A stretch of 48,995 nucleotides of DNA. Origin: Catenulispora sp. (GTDB lineage Bacteria; Actinomycetota; Actinomycetes; Streptomycetales; Catenulisporaceae). Below the pieces are notes generated by a model. It did not search any database, had not been told where the DNA came from, and saw only the letters and a program-made list of their open reading frames with translations. The translations under genes were made by a program, and so were the position numbers. The stretch lies in assembly GCA_013362315.1 (NCBI GenBank), contig JABFWL010000020.1:1-48995 (forward strand), read 5' to 3'. Below, piece after piece: positions 1-7,643 of the stretch; position 1 is the first letter of the stretch, and each line of letters starts with the position of its first letter.

Positions 1-2
1 GG

Positions 3-83
3 GGGATCCCGGTGCACGGCAACCAGCGGTCCGAGTGGGACGCCGGTTGCCGTTTCGACTTCGAGAATCCCGAGTACCGTTGA
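3..83 (+). CDS. C-terminal fragment of an unidentified protein
   Basis: An open frame enters from the left edge and ends at a TGA at 81-83. Its last 26 residues include the stretch GNQRSEWDAG and end in ENPEYR. Codons favour G/C in the third position, as in real genes of this DNA, and the frame converges on the methyltransferase gene that ends at 120. Too little is present to name a family. Confidence 0.5.
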   Translation, partial: GIPVHGNQRSEWDAGCRFDFENPEYR

Positions 84-119
84 GGGCTGACAGTCCGGGC
101 ATCCGCCGCAGCCAGATGC

Positions 120-1190
120 TCAGCGTCGTGCCACGTAGTAGACGTTCAGAATGTCGCCTTCGACGCGCTGGGTTTCGACCTGGCTGAAGCCGGCGTCGGC
201 GAGCATCTTCAGTGCGGTTTGTTCACCCCACACGGTGCCCAGTGCTTCTCCGCCTTCGCTGAGGGAGACGCTCATGCAGTAGAACACGGAGAAGGTGTAC
301 AGCCCCGGGCCCAGGGGGTGGTCGATGTTCTCCTCCACGCGGCTGGAGGCGGCGATGTCGCCCATCAGGAACACACCGTCCTCGCGCAGGGCGCCGGCGA
401 CGGCCGCCAGGGTACGGGTCGGCCGGGCCAGGTCGTGGATGACATCGAAGGCCGTGATGAGGTCGTAGGAGTCGGTGGGCAGGTCCGCGCTGTCGCCCAC
501 GTGGAACTCGGCGTTCGGCAGGCCCCATTCCGCGGCCTCGGCTCGGGCGGCGGCGATCCCCTCCTCGGAGCGGTCGATGCCATGGACGCGGCTGGCCGGG
601 AAGGCCTTGGCCAGGACATTGACCGCATGCCCCTGCCCGCAACCGATGTCCAGGACGTCGATGCCCGCGCGGAGCCGCTCTGTCAGGCCCGGCGCGAGGG
701 GGATGATCGCGTCGACCAGCGCCAGGTCGAAGACCTCTCCGGACTCCTCGGCCTGGACGGACTGGAAGCGCGGGTATGCCTCGTAGGGCACTCCGGCGCC
801 GGTCTTGAACGCCTCAGCCACTTGCTGCTCGACCTCGCCCATCATGGAAAGGTCCTGGGCGATGCGGGCCAGGTTCCCCGGCCCGGCGGCGCGGGTCAGC
901 GAGGCGGCGTGTTCCGGCGGCAGCGCGTAGGTGTGGCGCTCGGCGTCGTAGTCGACGATGCCGCCGGTGACCATCGCGCCGAGCCACTCCCGCACGTAGC
1001 GTTCCTGCAGCCCGGCGGCCCGTGCGATCTGCTCGCTGGTGGCCGGCGCCATGTCGGCCATCGTGTCGAACAAGTGGGTGTCGTGACCGAGGCCTGTCAT
1101 CAGGCCCAGACAGGAGTCGTTCACGATCTGCAGCATGCGGCCGGCGAAGGCTTCCTGCTTCGCCGTGTCCATTTCCGTTGTGGCAGTCAT
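120..1190 (-). CDS. SAM-dependent methyltransferase with N-terminal winged-helix domain
   Basis: The 356-residue protein begins with a helical, winged-helix-like domain (about residues 20-95), where TSEQIARAAGLQERYVREWL resembles the dimerisation/HTH part of two-domain small-molecule methyltransferases of the Rv2258c type. The Rossmann methyltransferase fold follows, with motif I VLDIGCGQGHAV near residue 180, an acidic motif after strand 2 (HGIDRSEEG) and the post-I region LITAFDVIHDL. It therefore transfers a methyl group from SAM to an unknown substrate, probably in the cytosol. The ATG is preceded by GAGGAG. It lies just outside the red-like operon and in the same direction, but a 166-bp gap with its own dyad suggests separate control. 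The cluster already has a RedI-type O-methyltransferase, so this enzyme may tailor the pigment or be unrelated. Confidence 0.8.
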   Translation of the reverse strand: MTATTEMDTAKQEAFAGRMLQIVNDSCLGLMTGLGHDTHLFDTMADMAPATSEQIARAAGLQERYVREWLGAMVTGGIVDYDAERHTYALPPEHAASLTRAAGPGNLARIAQDLSMMGEVEQQVAEAFKTGAGVPYEAYPRFQSVQAEESGEVFDLALVDAIIPLAPGLTERLRAGIDVLDIGCGQGHAVNVLAKAFPASRVHGIDRSEEGIAAARAEAAEWGLPNAEFHVGDSADLPTDSYDLITAFDVIHDLARPTRTLAAVAGALREDGVFLMGDIAASSRVEENIDHPLGPGLYTFSVFYCMSVSLSEGGEALGTVWGEQTALKMLADAGFSQVETQRVEGDILNVYYVARR

Positions 1191-1228
1191 CGCTTCTCCT
1201 CTATCGGCTCCGAGACTGCACCCCCGTT

Positions 1229-1270
1229 TTTACAACTTATGCTCCTCTTGTATCGAACGCATTATGTAAA
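1229..1270. promoter_or_regulatory. Imperfect dyad upstream of the methyltransferase gene, possible operator
   Basis: The left arm TTTACAACTTATGC (1229-1242) and right arm GCATTATGTAAA (1259-1270) are near-inverted copies: the reverse complement of the right arm is TTTACATAATGC, matching the left arm apart from two extra bases. The region is AT-rich against a very GC-rich background and lies 39-80 bp before the leftward ATG at 1190. A repressor or activator site is an inference. Confidence 0.35.
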
Positions 1271-1356
1271 GACTCACCTGAAATTCCTCGGTCGATGGCG
1301 ACCACCGGTGCCTGTGTGACTGAGTATGGCGTTGTCATTGCGGTGTTCCGTGACGG

Positions 1357-2685
1357 TCACAGCGCAAGTGTCGAAGCGGGATGTCGCAGCGTGGCTGCCG
1401 CCTCGGCGGCCGGGTAGCCGAGGCGAGCCACGAAGAACGTCCGGCCGGGTAGGCCGAAGCGCTGTTGGAGTTCGGCGCGCAGGTCTTCATGCTGCGTCAG
1501 GATGCTCATCGGATGCAGGGCCAGACCGGCCCGGGTGGCGGTGAGCCAGTAGTCGGCCAGCCACATCCCGGCGGTGAGCAGGTCGGGGGCGGTGGGCGCG
1601 TCCACGGGCAGGCCGGCGGCGGTGATCACGGGCGTGGCCCGTGCGGTCCGTGCGAACTGAGCGCCCAGGTAGCGGTCGAAGCCCAGGCGACAGAGGCGGC
1701 GGAGTACGGCGGGATTCAGTACGGCGCGCGTCAGCAACTCGCGGGGTGGGGATATGGCGCCGAAGATCTGCTGCGCGGTGAAGCCGTCTCGGCGTGTCGC
1801 GGCGTCCCGGGAAGTCCAGCGGAAGTACGAGTGGGTTTCGCGCCAGGCTGCCTCGTCGCTGAAATCCCTGCCTGCGCGGTGCGCGACGAGTGTCGCGAAG
1901 CGCCGCAGGTCCGTCGGCGATCGCAGGTGGCGGCACGTCACCTGCGATGCCGCGGTGCTGGTGCTGGTGCTGGTGCTGGTGCTGGTGCTGGTGCTGGTGC
2001 TGGTGTGGGTGTGGGTGTGGGTGCCGGCGCCCGGGCGGCTGGTGACGGCCCGGGCACTCGGGTCCCAGGGTGCGGGGGTCAGGTGAGCCAGTTCGTGCAG
2101 AGTCTCCGGTGCCACGGCCAGGTCGCGGTAGGGCGCGCGGTTGGTGTGCCGGGCGGCTGCCGTATCGCCGAACGTGGCCAGGTCGGCGGATGGCGGGGCA
2201 TCGCTTCGGTGCAGGACGGCCAGGCTGAGCGGGCGCCAGTCGCGCGGCCAACCGACGTGGGCCTGGGCCCGGTGCGCGGCTTCCGGGTCGAGGTGGTGGA
2301 CCGCCGTCGGCAGCCAGCCTTGGGCGGCCAGTGCGCGCAGCAGGTGTTGCCAGTAGCTGCCGCAGCTGAGCAGCATTTCGGCGGTGTGCGCGGGGAGCGC
2401 GCTGAGGCTGCGGCCGGTGTCCTGGGCCAGGGCGAGGTGGATGCCGTCCGTGCCGGTGGTGCTGTCGCCGCGGCCCTGGAGTAGTTCCCGCGCCCAGGTC
2501 TTCGCCCGGTCGCTCTTCAGCCAGGCGTGGCCCCAGGGCTGGCAGTTGTGCGACGAGGGGCTGAGTCTCGCGATGGCCGCGGCCTCGTCGAGGGCTTGCT
2601 GGAACGAGGGTTCGGCGGCCGGGCGGACGTCGTCGGGGTAGGGACGGATCCGGACGGGCGGTGGCTGTGGCCAGATACAGCTCAC
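1357..2685 (-). CDS. redV: Nitroreductase-family flavoprotein, RedV/PigM-like
   Basis: A 442-residue protein of the FMN nitroreductase fold in its long, duplicated (Acg-like) form. It shows an N-terminal ARLSPSSHNCQPW segment typical of FMN binding and a C-terminal GLPGRTFFVARLGYP segment. In prodiginine pathways a RedV/PigM-type flavoprotein is assigned to oxidise the bipyrrole alcohol HBM to the aldehyde HBC; family and position directly after redU support that role here. I chose the GTG at 2685 because it forms a GTGA overlap with the redU stop, with GGGAGA upstream; the open frame extends much further but runs through redU. The middle of the protein carries a Thr-His/Thr-Ser dipeptide run encoded by a hexanucleotide repeat at 1955-2020, which probably forms a disordered loop. 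The oxidation step is inferred from family and synteny. Confidence 0.75.
   Translation of the reverse strand: MSCIWPQPPPVRIRPYPDDVRPAAEPSFQQALDEAAAIARLSPSSHNCQPWGHAWLKSDRAKTWARELLQGRGDSTTGTDGIHLALAQDTGRSLSALPAHTAEMLLSCGSYWQHLLRALAAQGWLPTAVHHLDPEAAHRAQAHVGWPRDWRPLSLAVLHRSDAPPSADLATFGDTAAARHTNRAPYRDLAVAPETLHELAHLTPAPWDPSARAVTSRPGAGTHTHTHTSTSTSTSTSTSTSTSTAASQVTCRHLRSPTDLRRFATLVAHRAGRDFSDEAAWRETHSYFRWTSRDAATRRDGFTAQQIFGAISPPRELLTRAVLNPAVLRRLCRLGFDRYLGAQFARTARATPVITAAGLPVDAPTAPDLLTAGMWLADYWLTATRAGLALHPMSILTQHEDLRAELQQRFGLPGRTFFVARLGYPAAEAAATLRHPASTLAL
1955..2020. repeat. Hexanucleotide microsatellite inside the redV-like gene
   Basis: On the + strand there are eight perfect copies of GTGCTG (1955-2002) followed by three of GTGTGG (2003-2020). 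On the coding (minus) strand they give three His-Thr and eight Ser-Thr dipeptides. The period is two codons, so copy-number change by slippage keeps the frame. Confidence 0.95.
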
Positions 2686-3530
2686 TGGGGTCTCCCTTGT
2701 CGCCAGACGAGTGCCAGGGAATAGCCGGAGATCTGCTGCGCGATGCCGTGCGACGGGTAGGCGCTCGATGTGGTGCGGCGGCGGAGTGTCGGGCCGGGCC
2801 GCCAGGAGAAGCGGGAGCTGGGGAGCCATTCGGTGAGCACCACCTCGCGGCTGTCGATGCGCAGGCCGAACCCGAAGTATTTGAGGACTGCCTCCTTGCA
2901 GGCCCAGTGCAAGGTGGCGGGGATCGAGCTCAGTCGCCCGGCGGGGTCGTCCGCGGGACGGGATTCGTCCAGCACCTGGGTCAGCAGCGGGCTGACGGCT
3001 CGGCCACACTCCAGGTCGATGCCGAGGGGGCCGAAGTCGCACGCGGCGACGGCGAAGTCACCGGAGTGCGACAGGCTGACCTCCACCGGCGCGTCGACGA
3101 ACGGCTTGCCCGCGCGCGGCCCGGATGCCACCGCGCGGACCTCGATCGCGCGGGTCTCGGGGGACTGGCCGGACTCGCGGTCGAGGTGAGTGGTGACGGC
3201 GTGCTTGACGGCGAGTCGCCCGGCCAGCCATTCGATTCTGCGGCTCGGCCGGGCGAAGGTTTCGACTCGCGCCCGTTCCCCGGGCGTGAGGTGACGCCGG
3301 CCCAGTTCGGCCCGCACCGACTCCCCGAGGGCGCGCAGCGACGCGATGGACACCACGGCGAGCGTGGGCATGTCCGGAACGCAGGCCAGGTGGAGCGGGC
3401 GGGCCGGGTCCAGGACGAGCTGATGCTGCAGGCCCGGTCCGTCTGTCACTGATGTCGTCGTACCCAGTGGCGTCGTACCCAGTGACGTCGTATCCGGTGG
3501 CGTCGCACCGTGTGCGGAGGCGGTGGTCAC
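2682..3530 (-). CDS. redU: 4'-phosphopantetheinyl transferase, RedU-like
   Basis: This enzyme transfers the phosphopantetheine arm of CoA to carrier-protein serines, and here would activate RedO, RedQ and the carrier domains of RedN and RedL. The 282-residue form shows the Sfp-type signature in order: WLAGRLAVKHAV, then VEVSLSHSGDFAVAA, then GIDLE (first Mg2+ ligands) and WACKEAVLKYFG (second acidic motif plus the catalytic Lys). I chose the GTG at 3530 because it makes a GTGA overlap with the upstream gene; a longer ATG start at 3629 would run about 100 bp into that gene. The first 30 or so residues are Thr/Gly-rich and come from a 15-bp repeat, so they are probably disordered. It lies between the redT- and redV-like genes with 4-bp overlaps on both sides, implying translational coupling. 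Confidence 0.9.
   Translation of the reverse strand: MTTASAHGATPPDTTSLGTTPLGTTTSVTDGPGLQHQLVLDPARPLHLACVPDMPTLAVVSIASLRALGESVRAELGRRHLTPGERARVETFARPSRRIEWLAGRLAVKHAVTTHLDRESGQSPETRAIEVRAVASGPRAGKPFVDAPVEVSLSHSGDFAVAACDFGPLGIDLECGRAVSPLLTQVLDESRPADDPAGRLSSIPATLHWACKEAVLKYFGFGLRIDSREVVLTEWLPSSRFSWRPGPTLRRRTTSSAYPSHGIAQQISGYSLALVWRQGRPQ
3456..3510. repeat. 15-bp tandem repeat at the 5' end of the redU-like gene
   Basis: Units beginning CGTCGTACCCAGTGG start at 3456, 3471 and 3486, with a partial fourth at 3501; the second differs by one base and the third by a few. The period is five codons, giving a repeated Gly-Thr-Thr pattern near the N terminus of the phosphopantetheinyl transferase. Confidence 0.9.
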
Positions 3531-4417
3531 CGTCGGTCCACCGGAGGCAGCAGGAAGGGGTAGACCCGGCGGCGTACCCGGCGTTGCCAGAACCGGTCCG
3601 CTTTGCGCAGCCGCTGAATCAGCTCCCACATCCGGGCGTCGCCGCGATAGTAGGCGGCGACTTCTTCCGCGCTGAGGGGCTGTTCAAGTCTGGCGTTGGA
3701 CTGCTCCAGGAAGCGGGGGATCAGCTCGTCGAGGCGTTCCTTGATCAGGTTGCCGAGAAAGTCCAGGACGACTCCACGGACGTCGTAGAACTTGTCGAAG
3801 ATGGAGCTGCCGACTGCCAGGCGTACCGGGTTGCGGAGCAGCCAGGGCAGCGAGGTGAAGAACAGGCGCACGTCCAGGAGTTCGCCGCCGTGCGCGTCGC
3901 GCAGCAGCGGCGTGGTCACATCCAGGTAATGCAGTCGGCCGTCGAGGTCGATCCAGTTCGAGGCCTGCGCGTCGAGCCCCAGAGTGGGTGTGACCGTCTG
4001 CTCGACGTGGTCGAGGAAGCGCGAGAAGAAGTCGTCGGCCCATCGCTCGCCTTCGCTGTGCAGCAGTGCGGAGCACAGGCGCTTGGACGGCAGTGCCTCT
4101 TGCACGCAGTAGGCGACGACTCGACCGTCGGGCAGCGTCATGTGCCACATGGCTGTCTCGGCGACGTGCAGGCCACGCTCGTGCAGCAGCCGCAGGTAGG
4201 TGTCGAGCGAGGACCGGTAGCGGTCGAGCCGCTTGTGGTCCGGGAAGACAGGCAGGCGTTTGCAGGCGAATGAGCCGTGTTCAGTGTCCTGATGCAGCAC
4301 GAGAGTGACCTCGCCGTACCCGAGGACGTCGAGGGACCCCTGGTCGCCGGCGGCCAGGGCGGCCTGCACATCGGCTTCCAGGGCGGCTAGTTCGCGGGCG
4401 GGTACCACGAGACTCAT
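3527..4417 (-). CDS. redT: Kinase-fold-like protein in the RedT position
   Basis: A 296-residue soluble protein of unestablished function. By eye it has features of an aminoglycoside-phosphotransferase-like kinase fold: an N-lobe with LGYGEVTLVL and, after it, FACKRLPVF, where the Lys could be the ATP-contacting residue; then LDAQASNWI (about residue 150) and LHYLDVTTP (about 164), which could stand for the catalytic-loop Asp/Asn and the metal-binding Asp. The C-terminal third is helical and basic. No clear HGD motif is present, so activity is doubtful. The symbol rests on gene order: in S. coelicolor the unassigned redS and redT lie next to redU, as here. The ATG at 4417 comes 13 bp after the preceding stop, and the gene ends in a GTGA overlap with redU. 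Confidence 0.6.
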   Translation of the reverse strand: MSLVVPARELAALEADVQAALAAGDQGSLDVLGYGEVTLVLHQDTEHGSFACKRLPVFPDHKRLDRYRSSLDTYLRLLHERGLHVAETAMWHMTLPDGRVVAYCVQEALPSKRLCSALLHSEGERWADDFFSRFLDHVEQTVTPTLGLDAQASNWIDLDGRLHYLDVTTPLLRDAHGGELLDVRLFFTSLPWLLRNPVRLAVGSSIFDKFYDVRGVVLDFLGNLIKERLDELIPRFLEQSNARLEQPLSAEEVAAYYRGDARMWELIQRLRKADRFWQRRVRRRVYPFLLPPVDRR

Positions 4418-4429
4418 CGGCGTCCGCCG

Positions 4430-4717
4430 TCAGTTCTCTTCGTCGGTGAACCGTGCCCGCAGCCTGCGCGTGAGCTTCCAGGCCCGGTAGGAAGGATAGG
4501 CCAGGCATACCGCGAGGGCGGCGGTCTTCCGGCTCGATCGGCCGGCGGGTGCCTGTGCCGGCTCCGCGGCCGAGGCGTCCTCCGTGTCGTCGGGCGCGGC
4601 CGGTTGCCGCAGACCGGTATCGGCCAGCATGGGGACGGCGCGGGGGAGTATGACGACTGTCGCGGCTCCGGCGCAGGAGGCGACGAGCAGGCGCCGCAGG
4701 CTGGTCTGGCGTGTCAT
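4430..4717 (-). CDS. redS: Small protein with one hydrophobic segment, RedS position
   Basis: A 95-residue protein starting at the ATG at 4717, which has GGAG eight bases upstream. The longer frame to 4771 has no ribosome site. It opens with a basic stretch followed by a hydrophobic segment (RRLLVASCAGAATVVILP), so it may be membrane-anchored or carry a signal peptide. An Ala/Pro/Glu/Asp-rich middle and a basic, aromatic C-terminal part (YPSYRAWKLTRRLRARF) follow. I recognise no family. It is the first gene of the leftward operon, divergent from redP. The RedS label is by synteny with the S. coelicolor cluster only. Confidence 0.55.
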   Translation of the reverse strand: MTRQTSLRRLLVASCAGAATVVILPRAVPMLADTGLRQPAAPDDTEDASAAEPAQAPAGRSSRKTAALAVCLAYPSYRAWKLTRRLRARFTDEEN

Positions 4718-4827
4718 GGGCCTGACTCCGTTCGTGGGCGGTCGTGGGTGTGAACGGGTCCACCGTCGCACGCGGCTTTGACAGAGTGCTTACCGCTTCC
4801 TTTCACGACCGGCCGCGGTTCGGGGGC

Positions 4828-4881
4828 GTCCGCGAGCGGTCAAGAACTTGAAAGCGTTCGGTCAGCCTCGGCTGCGACAGT
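4828..4881 (+). promoter_or_regulatory. Candidate SARP-binding direct repeats upstream of redP
   Basis: In the divergent redS-redP region four heptamers start exactly 11 bp apart: GTCCGCG (4828), GTCAAGA (4839), GAAAGCG (4850) and GTCAGCC (4861). SARP activators such as ActII-ORF4 are known to bind direct heptamers spaced by 11 bp, ending about 8 bp before the -10 box. A GACAGT hexamer lies exactly 8 bases after the last repeat (4876-4881). Conservation among the units is modest. Confidence 0.4.
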
Positions 4882-4986
4882 GATTGCCGTGCCCGTCGGG
4901 CGATACGGCCCGTAAGGGGCGCTTCCCTTCGGTGGTGCCAGACCACGACGCAGGGCTTCGCTGATGTCCCCTTGGAGGTGAGGCAA

Positions 4987-5988
4987 ATGACAAGGTCGGC
5001 AGTTCTCGCCGGTATCGGAAGCTTCCTGCCCTCCCGCCGGGTGACCAACGAGCACCTGACGGCTCGTCTGGACACCTCGGACGAGTGGATCAGGACCCGT
5101 ACCGGGATCCGGCAGCGGTACTTCGCCGAACCGGGGACGACCACGTCGGATCTGGCCGCCGAGGCGGGAGCGCGGGCGATGAAGTCGGCGGGTCTGGCCG
5201 AGGTGGACGCCGTGGTGCTGGCGACCACCACCCCGGACCGGCCGTGCCCCGCCACCGCCCCGACCGTCGCGGCCAAGCTCGGTCTGGTCGGCTGTCCGGC
5301 CTTCGACGTGCAGGCGGTGTGCACCGGCTTCGTCTACGCACTGGCCACCGCGTGCGGGCTGCTCGCCGCGGGCGGTGCCGACACGGTCCTGGTGATCGGC
5401 GCCGAGATGTTCTCCACGATCCTCAACCCCGCCGACCGGACCACCTCCGTCATCTTCGGCGACGGCGCCGGGGCGATGGTGGTGCGGGCCGCGCGGGCCG
5501 CCGACGGCGGCGCGATCGGCCCGTTCGACCTGGGCAGCGACGGTACCGGAGCAGACCTGATCACCGTGCGCGCCGGCGGCGCGGAACAGCGCCGCGGCCG
5601 TTCGGCACCGACTGCGGGCGACGAATACTTCTCCATGGCCGGCCGCGAGGTGTTCCGGCAGGCGGTCGAGCACATGGCCGCCTCCGCCCGGGCGGTACTG
5701 AGCCGGGCCGGCTGGCAGGCCGGGGACATCGACTGGTTGGCCTGCCATCAGGCGAACCTGCGGATCCTGGTCCGGCTCGCCGATGTCCTGGGCATTCCCG
5801 AGGCCCGGGTGCTGGCCAACATCGCAGCGGTCGGCAACACCTCGGCGGCCTCCATCCCCCTGGTCCTGGACCAGGCCCACCAAGCCGGCCGGTTCCAGGC
5901 CGGCGACCGACTCCTGCTGTCCGCCTTCGGCGGCGGCCTCACCTGGGGTTCCACGGTGCTCACCTGGCCCGACCTCACCCGTCCGTGA
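4987..5988 (+). CDS. redP: Ketoacyl-ACP synthase III (chain-initiating), RedP-like
   Basis: A 333-residue FabH-type enzyme that condenses an acyl-CoA starter with malonyl-ACP to begin the fatty chain that becomes the alkyl tail of the prodiginine. The catalytic triad is visible: Cys112 in DVQAVCTGF, His254 in ACHQANLRIL and Asn284 in GNTSAAS. Near the C terminus is the usual FGGGLTWG glycine motif. The ATG at 4987 follows GGAGGTGAGG (4974-4983), an excellent ribosome site; the TTG at 4972 overlaps that site and is unlikely. It heads the rightward biosynthetic series, behind the 11-bp repeat array. In the red cluster RedP sets the starter-unit choice, which decides straight or branched tails. 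Confidence 0.92.
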   Translation: MTRSAVLAGIGSFLPSRRVTNEHLTARLDTSDEWIRTRTGIRQRYFAEPGTTTSDLAAEAGARAMKSAGLAEVDAVVLATTTPDRPCPATAPTVAAKLGLVGCPAFDVQAVCTGFVYALATACGLLAAGGADTVLVIGAEMFSTILNPADRTTSVIFGDGAGAMVVRAARAADGGAIGPFDLGSDGTGADLITVRAGGAEQRRGRSAPTAGDEYFSMAGREVFRQAVEHMAASARAVLSRAGWQAGDIDWLACHQANLRILVRLADVLGIPEARVLANIAAVGNTSAASIPLVLDQAHQAGRFQAGDRLLLSAFGGGLTWGSTVLTWPDLTRP

Positions 5989-6046
5989 TCACGTCCGGCG
6001 GTTTCGTCCACGACCGGGCATCCGACCGCACGAGAAGGAGCACGCT

Positions 6047-6298
6047 ATGGCTGACCTGACGTACGAAGACCTCGTCTCGATCCTCGTGGAGAAGTTCGCG
6101 GTCCAGCCCGAACTGATCCGACCCGGTATCACCTTCGGGGACCTCGAGATCGACTCGCTGTTCCTGGTGGAACTGCTGCTCGTCGTCGAGCGCGAAGTGC
6201 AGGCCGCCATCCCCGACGACGCGATCAGCGCGCAGGACACGCTGGAGCGCGCCGTCGACATCGTCCGCGAGCAGGTGACCGCGGCGGGGACCAGGTGA
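6047..6298 (+). CDS. redQ: Acyl carrier protein, RedQ-like
   Basis: An 83-residue carrier protein with the phosphopantetheine-accepting Ser37 in LEIDSLFLVE. It should carry the growing dodecanoyl-type chain between RedP and RedR. The ATG at 6047 follows AGAAGGAG. Its stop overlaps the next start as GTGA, coupling it to the ketosynthase gene. Small, acidic and helical, as usual for a type II acyl carrier protein. Confidence 0.92.
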   Translation: MADLTYEDLVSILVEKFAVQPELIRPGITFGDLEIDSLFLVELLLVVEREVQAAIPDDAISAQDTLERAVDIVREQVTAAGTR

Positions 6299-7530
6299 GT
6301 GCCCCGGGCGTGCAGCCGGACATCGCCGTCACCGGGATCGGGCTGGTCACCTCGGCCGGGATCGGCGTGCAGGCGAGCTGGGAGGGAGTGTGCGCGGGCG
6401 TCTCCACCGCGCGGCGCGATCCGAACCTGGCCGGCCTTCCCGTCGACATCTCGTGCACCGTCCCGGGATTCGACCCGGTGCGGCACGTCGGCCGCCGCAG
6501 CCGCCTGGTCCACGACCGGTTCGTCCAGCTGGCCGTCACCGCGGCCCGCGAAGCGGTGGCCGACGCCGGGCTCGACCCGCACACCTGGGACGGGGCGCGC
6601 GTCGGCGTCGTCATCGGCTGCGGGGTCGGGGGCACCGCGACCAGCGAGGCGCAACTGCGCAGCAGCCTGCGAGACGGCCCGCGGGCGGTGTCGGCGCTGC
6701 TCATCCCGATGATGGTGCCGAACATGGTGGCCGGCCACCTCGGTATCGAACTGCGCGCCACCGGTCCCAACCTGGTCACCGCCACAGCCTGTGCCTCGGG
6801 CGCGACGGCGATCGGAACCGCGATGCAGCTGCTCACCGACGCCAGCTGCGACGTGGTGGTCGCCGGCGGTGCCGAGGCGGCGGTCACTCCGCTGATCGTC
6901 ACCGGGTTCGCACAGATGGGCGCCCTGTCGGCGAACACCGGCGACCCGGCGGCGGCGTCCCGTCCCTTCGACGCGGGCCGTGACGGGTTCGTCATCGCCG
7001 AAGGCAGCGGCATCCTGATCCTGGAGCGGGCCGCCGACGCCCGGGCGCGCCAGGCCCGGGTCCGCGCCACCATCGCCGGGTTCGGCGCCTCGGCCGACGC
7101 CTACCACATGACCACACCGGATCCGGACGGCAAGGGCGCCCGCCAGGCGCTGCTGGCCGCGCTGGCCCGGGCCGGCGTCGGACCGGACGAGGTCGACCAC
7201 GTCAACGCGCACGGCACGTCGACCCCGCTGAACGACGCCGCCGAGGGCCGCATGCTGCGCGCCGTGCTCGGCGACCGGGCCGCGGTGACGTCCACCAAGG
7301 GCGTGGTCGGCCATGCCCTGGGCGCCGCCGGCGCGATCGAGGCGGCCTTCACGGTGCTGGCCCTGCAGACCGGGACCATCCCGCCGACGGCCAACCTGCA
7401 GGCCCTGGATCCCGGGATCGACCTGGACGTCGTCGCCAAGGAACCCCGGCACTGGCCCATCGAGGTGGCCGTGAGCAACTCGTTCGGGTTCGGCGGCCAG
7501 AACGCGGTACTGGTTCTCACCCGCGCCTAG
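6295..7530 (+). CDS. redR: Ketoacyl-ACP synthase II (FabF-type), RedR-like
   Basis: A 411-residue elongating ketosynthase with all catalytic residues: Cys166 in TATACASGA, His306 in NAHGTSTPLND and His340 in VVGHALGAAG, plus the C-terminal FGFGGQNAV. With RedP and RedQ it should build the medium-chain fatty acid for RedL, while reduction steps would borrow general fatty-acid enzymes. It starts at the GTG of a GTGA overlap with the ACP gene. The TAG at 7528 is followed by an open in-frame stretch of 38 codons with 18-bp repeats, ending in a TGA that overlaps the redO start codon. Confidence 0.92.
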   Translation: MSAPGVQPDIAVTGIGLVTSAGIGVQASWEGVCAGVSTARRDPNLAGLPVDISCTVPGFDPVRHVGRRSRLVHDRFVQLAVTAAREAVADAGLDPHTWDGARVGVVIGCGVGGTATSEAQLRSSLRDGPRAVSALLIPMMVPNMVAGHLGIELRATGPNLVTATACASGATAIGTAMQLLTDASCDVVVAGGAEAAVTPLIVTGFAQMGALSANTGDPAAASRPFDAGRDGFVIAEGSGILILERAADARARQARVRATIAGFGASADAYHMTTPDPDGKGARQALLAALARAGVGPDEVDHVNAHGTSTPLNDAAEGRMLRAVLGDRAAVTSTKGVVGHALGAAGAIEAAFTVLALQTGTIPPTANLQALDPGIDLDVVAKEPRHWPIEVAVSNSFGFGGQNAVLVLTRA

Positions 7531-7532
7531 AC

Positions 7533-7586
7533 CTTCATCGGCGCAAAGTTCTTCATCGGCACCCAGTTCTTCATCGGCGCCAGACA
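7533..7586 (+). repeat. Three 18-bp tandem repeats in the redR-redO gap
   Basis: Units CTTCATCGGCGCAAAGTT (7533-7550), CTTCATCGGCACCCAGTT (7551-7568) and CTTCATCGGCGCCAGACA (7569-7586) are adjacent; the first ten bases are nearly identical. The period is six codons and the stretch stays open in the redR frame beyond its stop. Confidence 0.9.
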
Positions 7587-7643
7587 GTGCCGGGCCACCA
7601 CGCCCGGTCGGGCCACCAAACGTCAACAAACATTGAGGATGTC

